A DNA stretch of 22,268 bases. Origin: Bigelowiella natans CCMP2755 (lineage: Eukaryota > Cercozoa > Chlorarachniophyceae). The notes under the pieces were generated by a model. It worked only from the letters and a program-made list of their open reading frames with translations. It had not been told where the DNA came from and did not search any database. Location: assembly GCA_000320545.1 (NCBI GenBank), contig ADNK01003393.1, forward strand, positions 1-22,268. Direction: 5' to 3'. Positions 19,743 through 22,268 of this stretch are shown piece by piece. Position 1 is the stretch's first letter. The number at the start of each line of letters is the position of its first letter. A program made the position numbers and the translations under genes.

Positions 19743-20053
19743 TCAGCTTTTCCTGTTTCTCCGATTATTATTATTCGCCTTGTTATTCTTCGCCCCCGCT
19801 CCATTTTTGCTGGGTTCGCTTGGCCTTCCTGCTTTTTTGCTCTTTGAAGGATCGAAAGACGCGCCGGAAATGGCCTTCAGCGAGGCAGCCCACTTCTCCC
19901 GCATCCAAGCCGTCGAGTCCCTGCTGCTGCTGCTGCTGCTGCTGCTGTTGATATGATGTTGGATGGGAACAATGTCGTTTATCGGTATTTCAAACCAAAA
20001 AGAAAAAAAAAATGGATTATGGATTAATGAGGTTGGCTCGCGCATAATGCTCT

Positions 20054-20103
<50 letters not shown>

Positions 20104-20244
20104 TGTGTCCTTCTCTTCATCACCTCCCCTTCCCGCCCACGCCCTTTCCCTTTCTCAGCATCTCTCTCTCGGGCCACACTGCAGTTTCAACCTGCTGCTG
20201 CTAATCGATTTGCCATAGATATCAAGCATGCTCGTCGCATTCAT
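19743..20244 (-). CDS. Small Ser-rich basic protein gene, two exons
   Basis: Exon 1 is 20244-20192, from an ATG with G at -3. Exon 2 is 19944-19743, ending in TGA. The joint is in phase and gives 84 residues: a short start (MNATSMLDIYGK), a poly-Ser run, a Trp-containing helix (AWMREKWAASLKAI), and a Lys/Asn/Arg-rich disordered tail (NNNNRRNRKS). The acceptor is the first AG of a (CAG)n tract that encodes the poly-Ser. Any CAG in the tract would serve as an in-frame acceptor, so poly-Ser length could vary both by splicing and by repeat expansion. The frame is open upstream of the ATG, so an additional 5' exon is possible. The basic tail would suit nucleic-acid binding, but that is inference only. 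No family recognised. Confidence 0.55.
20059..20108. repeat. Compound (CT)n-(GT)n microsatellite
   Basis: About fourteen CT units are followed by about eleven GT units in the single intron of the Ser-rich gene. Confidence 0.95.
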
Positions 20245-20280
20245 CCCAATCCTTCCGAATATGCAAAAACATGGAACTCG

Positions 20281-20314
<34 letters not shown>

Positions 20315-20407
20315 CACATGCACATGCACATGCACGCAAGCAAAACTGTGCAAAGCATACTGTTTTGTGTCGCTGTCTATTTGTTTAAAGTGAATTATAT
20401 ATATATT

Positions 20408-20448
<41 letters not shown>

Positions 20449-20467
20449 AAAATACATATTTACTATG
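20245..20467. repeat. Intergenic microsatellite cluster
   Basis: It contains (CA)14 then (CATGCA)4 at 20284-20335 and a long AT tract at 20394-20445. It separates the stop of the right-edge gene from the Ser-rich gene on the same strand. Confidence 0.9.
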
Positions 20468-20602
20468 TTACATTGTAAAAGTATTTTCATCTCCAATTTC
20501 CCTCGCACTGGCCTGGGTATAGCACATAGCATCGTCATCAACTCGCAGAAACCAACACGACTTCCAATAAATACATGTATGCACAACGCTCACGCATGGG
20601 CA

Positions 20603-20639
<37 letters not shown>

Positions 20640-20813
20640 TGATATGTGTGCGTGTATGTGTACGTATGTGTGTGTGCGTGTGTGTGTGTGTGTGTGTGTG
20701 CGACAACAAACCTGCGCTCGACTCGTAGCGGTTGCATACACACCAGCACTTTTCAAGTTGAAGGGCTCATTCTCGCTGATAAAGAGTACACACACACACA
20801 CACAGACACGTAT

Positions 20814-20850
<37 letters not shown>

Positions 20851-21233
20851 AGAGATAAAAACTCGCTGGCACTTTGCAAATATCTTTCTCGAGCTGCAAC
20901 TGCACATTCTCTCTCTCCTTTTTATGTCCATTTCATTTCAAAGCCAACAAACACTTTTTTTAAAAAAATAGAGTATTCCGGAGCGCTTCATAAGCCTTGC
21001 CCTCCCCCACTCCTCTCCCCCCCCCCCCCCAGCAAACTGCCAGTCATATTACACTAAAATTTATTAAGAGGAGGGATGTTATCGAATCACCTGGGGCGAA
21101 ATGCAAGCATCATTGTAAAGGCCAATTTGTGGTAGAGCTTGACCTGAGGATGAGCAGAGGAATAGGGGGAGACGGAAGAGGAGGGGGAGGAGTCGAAATT
21201 GATGATGGTGCGCACACACACACACACACACAC

Positions 21234-21274
<41 letters not shown>

Positions 21275-22049
21275 AAGCTGGATCATCATCTCATCACCCT
21301 TTCTCATCACTTCGCACATGGTGCAACGATGACGCTTACAACTTCTTGTCAAGAGCACGCACACATGTGCATAACACTGCATGCAGCGACACGATCGTTT
21401 CCAATCTTCTTCATCGGAGCGACAACTATCTCGTGCATATAGCCATAACGGTCCCCACGAGTGTCACCATGCATATTGACTGCAAAGCACGTGGGGCAGA
21501 GAAAGATGATGAAAGGGTAAAGGAGGAAAAAGGGCCTACAGCTTCCTCGTGCAGCCCGAGGTGACTTGACGCTATCAATCTAAAAGCACACACATTCACA
21601 TAACTCAAACGCAAAACACATCTGACACATATTCAAGTACATATTTTAATATAATATAATATATATATATATATATATATTTACATGTAAATTCAATAAT
21701 AATAATTTGCATGCCGTACCTGAATACTTGTGCTTTGTGCGTTAAGCGCTCCGCTGATGCCGTGGCCGCTGCTACTAAATGGCTTCGTCGGCGAGGTTGT
21801 TCAAACGTTGATATGGTGTACGTGACGATTTTTTGGAGATCGTGTTCTAACTCTAGAATCAAGCCGTATTCCTGAATATGTGTGTTTGTGTGAGTGTGTG
21901 TTTTGGTAAACATTAATCTATTTGTTGGAGATATATACATATATGGCTAATACAGAAATATTAAATTACCAACATATTAGTAAAACCTAATATACGTCGC
22001 TGTATAACTGAAAGCTCGATTTTTGTATTGAAACACACACACACACACG

Positions 22050-22097
<48 letters not shown>

Positions 22098-22268
22098 ATA
22101 TATACAGAAAATACAAGGTGCCGGCATCTATGAGCGTGGCACGTTCATAATGTCTTTCCAATCAAACTCGTACCTTTGCCTCGAGGCAAACATGCATAGT
22201 ATCGATATAGAGCTCCACGTCAACCTCTCCTGCAACGACATTGTAGCCAAGAACTCCCAAAGTTATAC
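20468..22268 (-). CDS. Unrecognised multi-exon gene, 3' seven exons, partial at right edge
   Basis: Exons in transcript order: 22268-22174 (runs off the window), 21871-21720, 21579-21540, 21479-21468, 21143-21091, 20775-20712 and 20512-20468 (stop TAA). All junctions agree in phase, for 152 residues within the window. The first exon reads EVDVELYIDTMHVCLEAK. The second is long and helical, EYGLILELEHDLQKIVTYT and ASAERLTHKAQVF. Later exons give LIASSHLGLHEEA, VKLYHKLAFTMMLAFRP and ENEPFNLKSAGVYATATS. Splice sites are mostly strong (CAG|GTACGG and CAG|GTGATT donors, long pyrimidine tracts). Exon 4 is only 12 nt; ending it at the next GT would make it 21 nt, also in frame. The composition suggests a soluble, mostly alpha-helical protein. 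I do not recognise the family, and the N-terminal part is outside the window. Confidence 0.65.
20607..20701. repeat. (AT)n and (GT)n tracts in the last intron
   Basis: About fourteen AT units and, after a short gap, GT-rich repeats lie in the intron before the last exon of the right-edge gene. Confidence 0.95.
20787..20850. repeat. (CA)n and (AT)n tracts
   Basis: CA units (20787-20805) are followed by AT units (about 20813-20850), just upstream in transcript terms of the penultimate exon of the right-edge gene. Confidence 0.95.
21212..21271. repeat. Compound (CA)n-(GA)n microsatellite
   Basis: About eleven CA units run into about eighteen GA units in an intron of the right-edge gene. On the transcript strand this reads as a long pyrimidine (TC) tract ahead of the exon 5 acceptor. 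Confidence 0.95.
21648..21680. repeat. (AT)n microsatellite
   Basis: About fifteen AT units lie in the intron between exons 2 and 3 of the right-edge gene. Confidence 0.95.
22033..22094. repeat. Compound (CA)n-(AT)n microsatellite
   Basis: CA units are followed directly by AT units in the intron between exons 1 and 2 of the right-edge gene. Confidence 0.95.

Noticed and set aside
20575-21057. 160-residue plus-strand frame rich in IYIY and CVCV
   Set aside because: It is a translation of AT, GT and CA repeats lying in introns of the minus-strand gene.
1-22268. CRISPR arrays, bacterial operons, rRNA genes
   Set aside because: No spaced direct repeats, Shine-Dalgarno-linked gene strings or rRNA signatures were seen. 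The window is eukaryotic.

Overview
This is a eukaryotic nuclear window, most likely from an intron-rich unicellular eukaryote or alga. The evidence is short exons (12-395 nt) separated by introns of roughly 70-600 nt with GT-AG borders and consistent phases, long stretches of AT/GT/CA/GAT/GA microsatellites and homopolymers in introns and intergenic DNA, and no bacterial-style operons or Shine-Dalgarno sites. The lineage cannot be fixed from the sequence alone. Almost every long open frame is an antisense shadow or a read-through of repeats, so the gene models below were built by hand from splice sites, phase continuity and protein motifs.

Layout, left to right: (1) 1-2132, minus: a multi-exon EF-hand protein gene running off the left edge. 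(2) 2391-3563, plus: a small five-exon gene with a U-box-like N-terminus, divergent from the first. (3) About 3.65-14.45 kb: a block of visibly GC-richer DNA that lacks the microsatellites of the flanks and lies between the 3' ends of two convergent host genes. It holds a decayed Ty1/copia-type retroelement on the minus strand (gag with a CCHC zinc knuckle and an integrase, but in an order that one intact element cannot produce) and three diverged copies of an unrecognised protein-coding family. One copy (minus, 4.85-5.95 kb) and one copy (plus, 11.05-11.90 kb) lie in long diverged inverted repeats on either side of the copia remains. The third (plus, 12.76-13.67 kb) follows in tandem. (4) 14484-16244, minus: a six-exon class I SAM-dependent methyltransferase gene, apparently intact. 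(5) 16829-19102, plus: a multi-exon gene of unknown function with a signal-peptide-like start. (6) 19743-20244, minus: a two-exon gene for a small Ser-rich basic protein whose splice acceptor lies inside a CAG repeat. (7) 20468-22268, minus: the 3' seven exons of an unrecognised gene entering from the right edge.

The host genes alternate divergent and convergent orientation and share no obvious pathway. The part most likely to be new biology is the 3.65-14.45 kb block. The repeated family shows mostly synonymous differences in its conserved blocks, so it was once under protein-level selection, yet every copy now carries at least one frame disruption.
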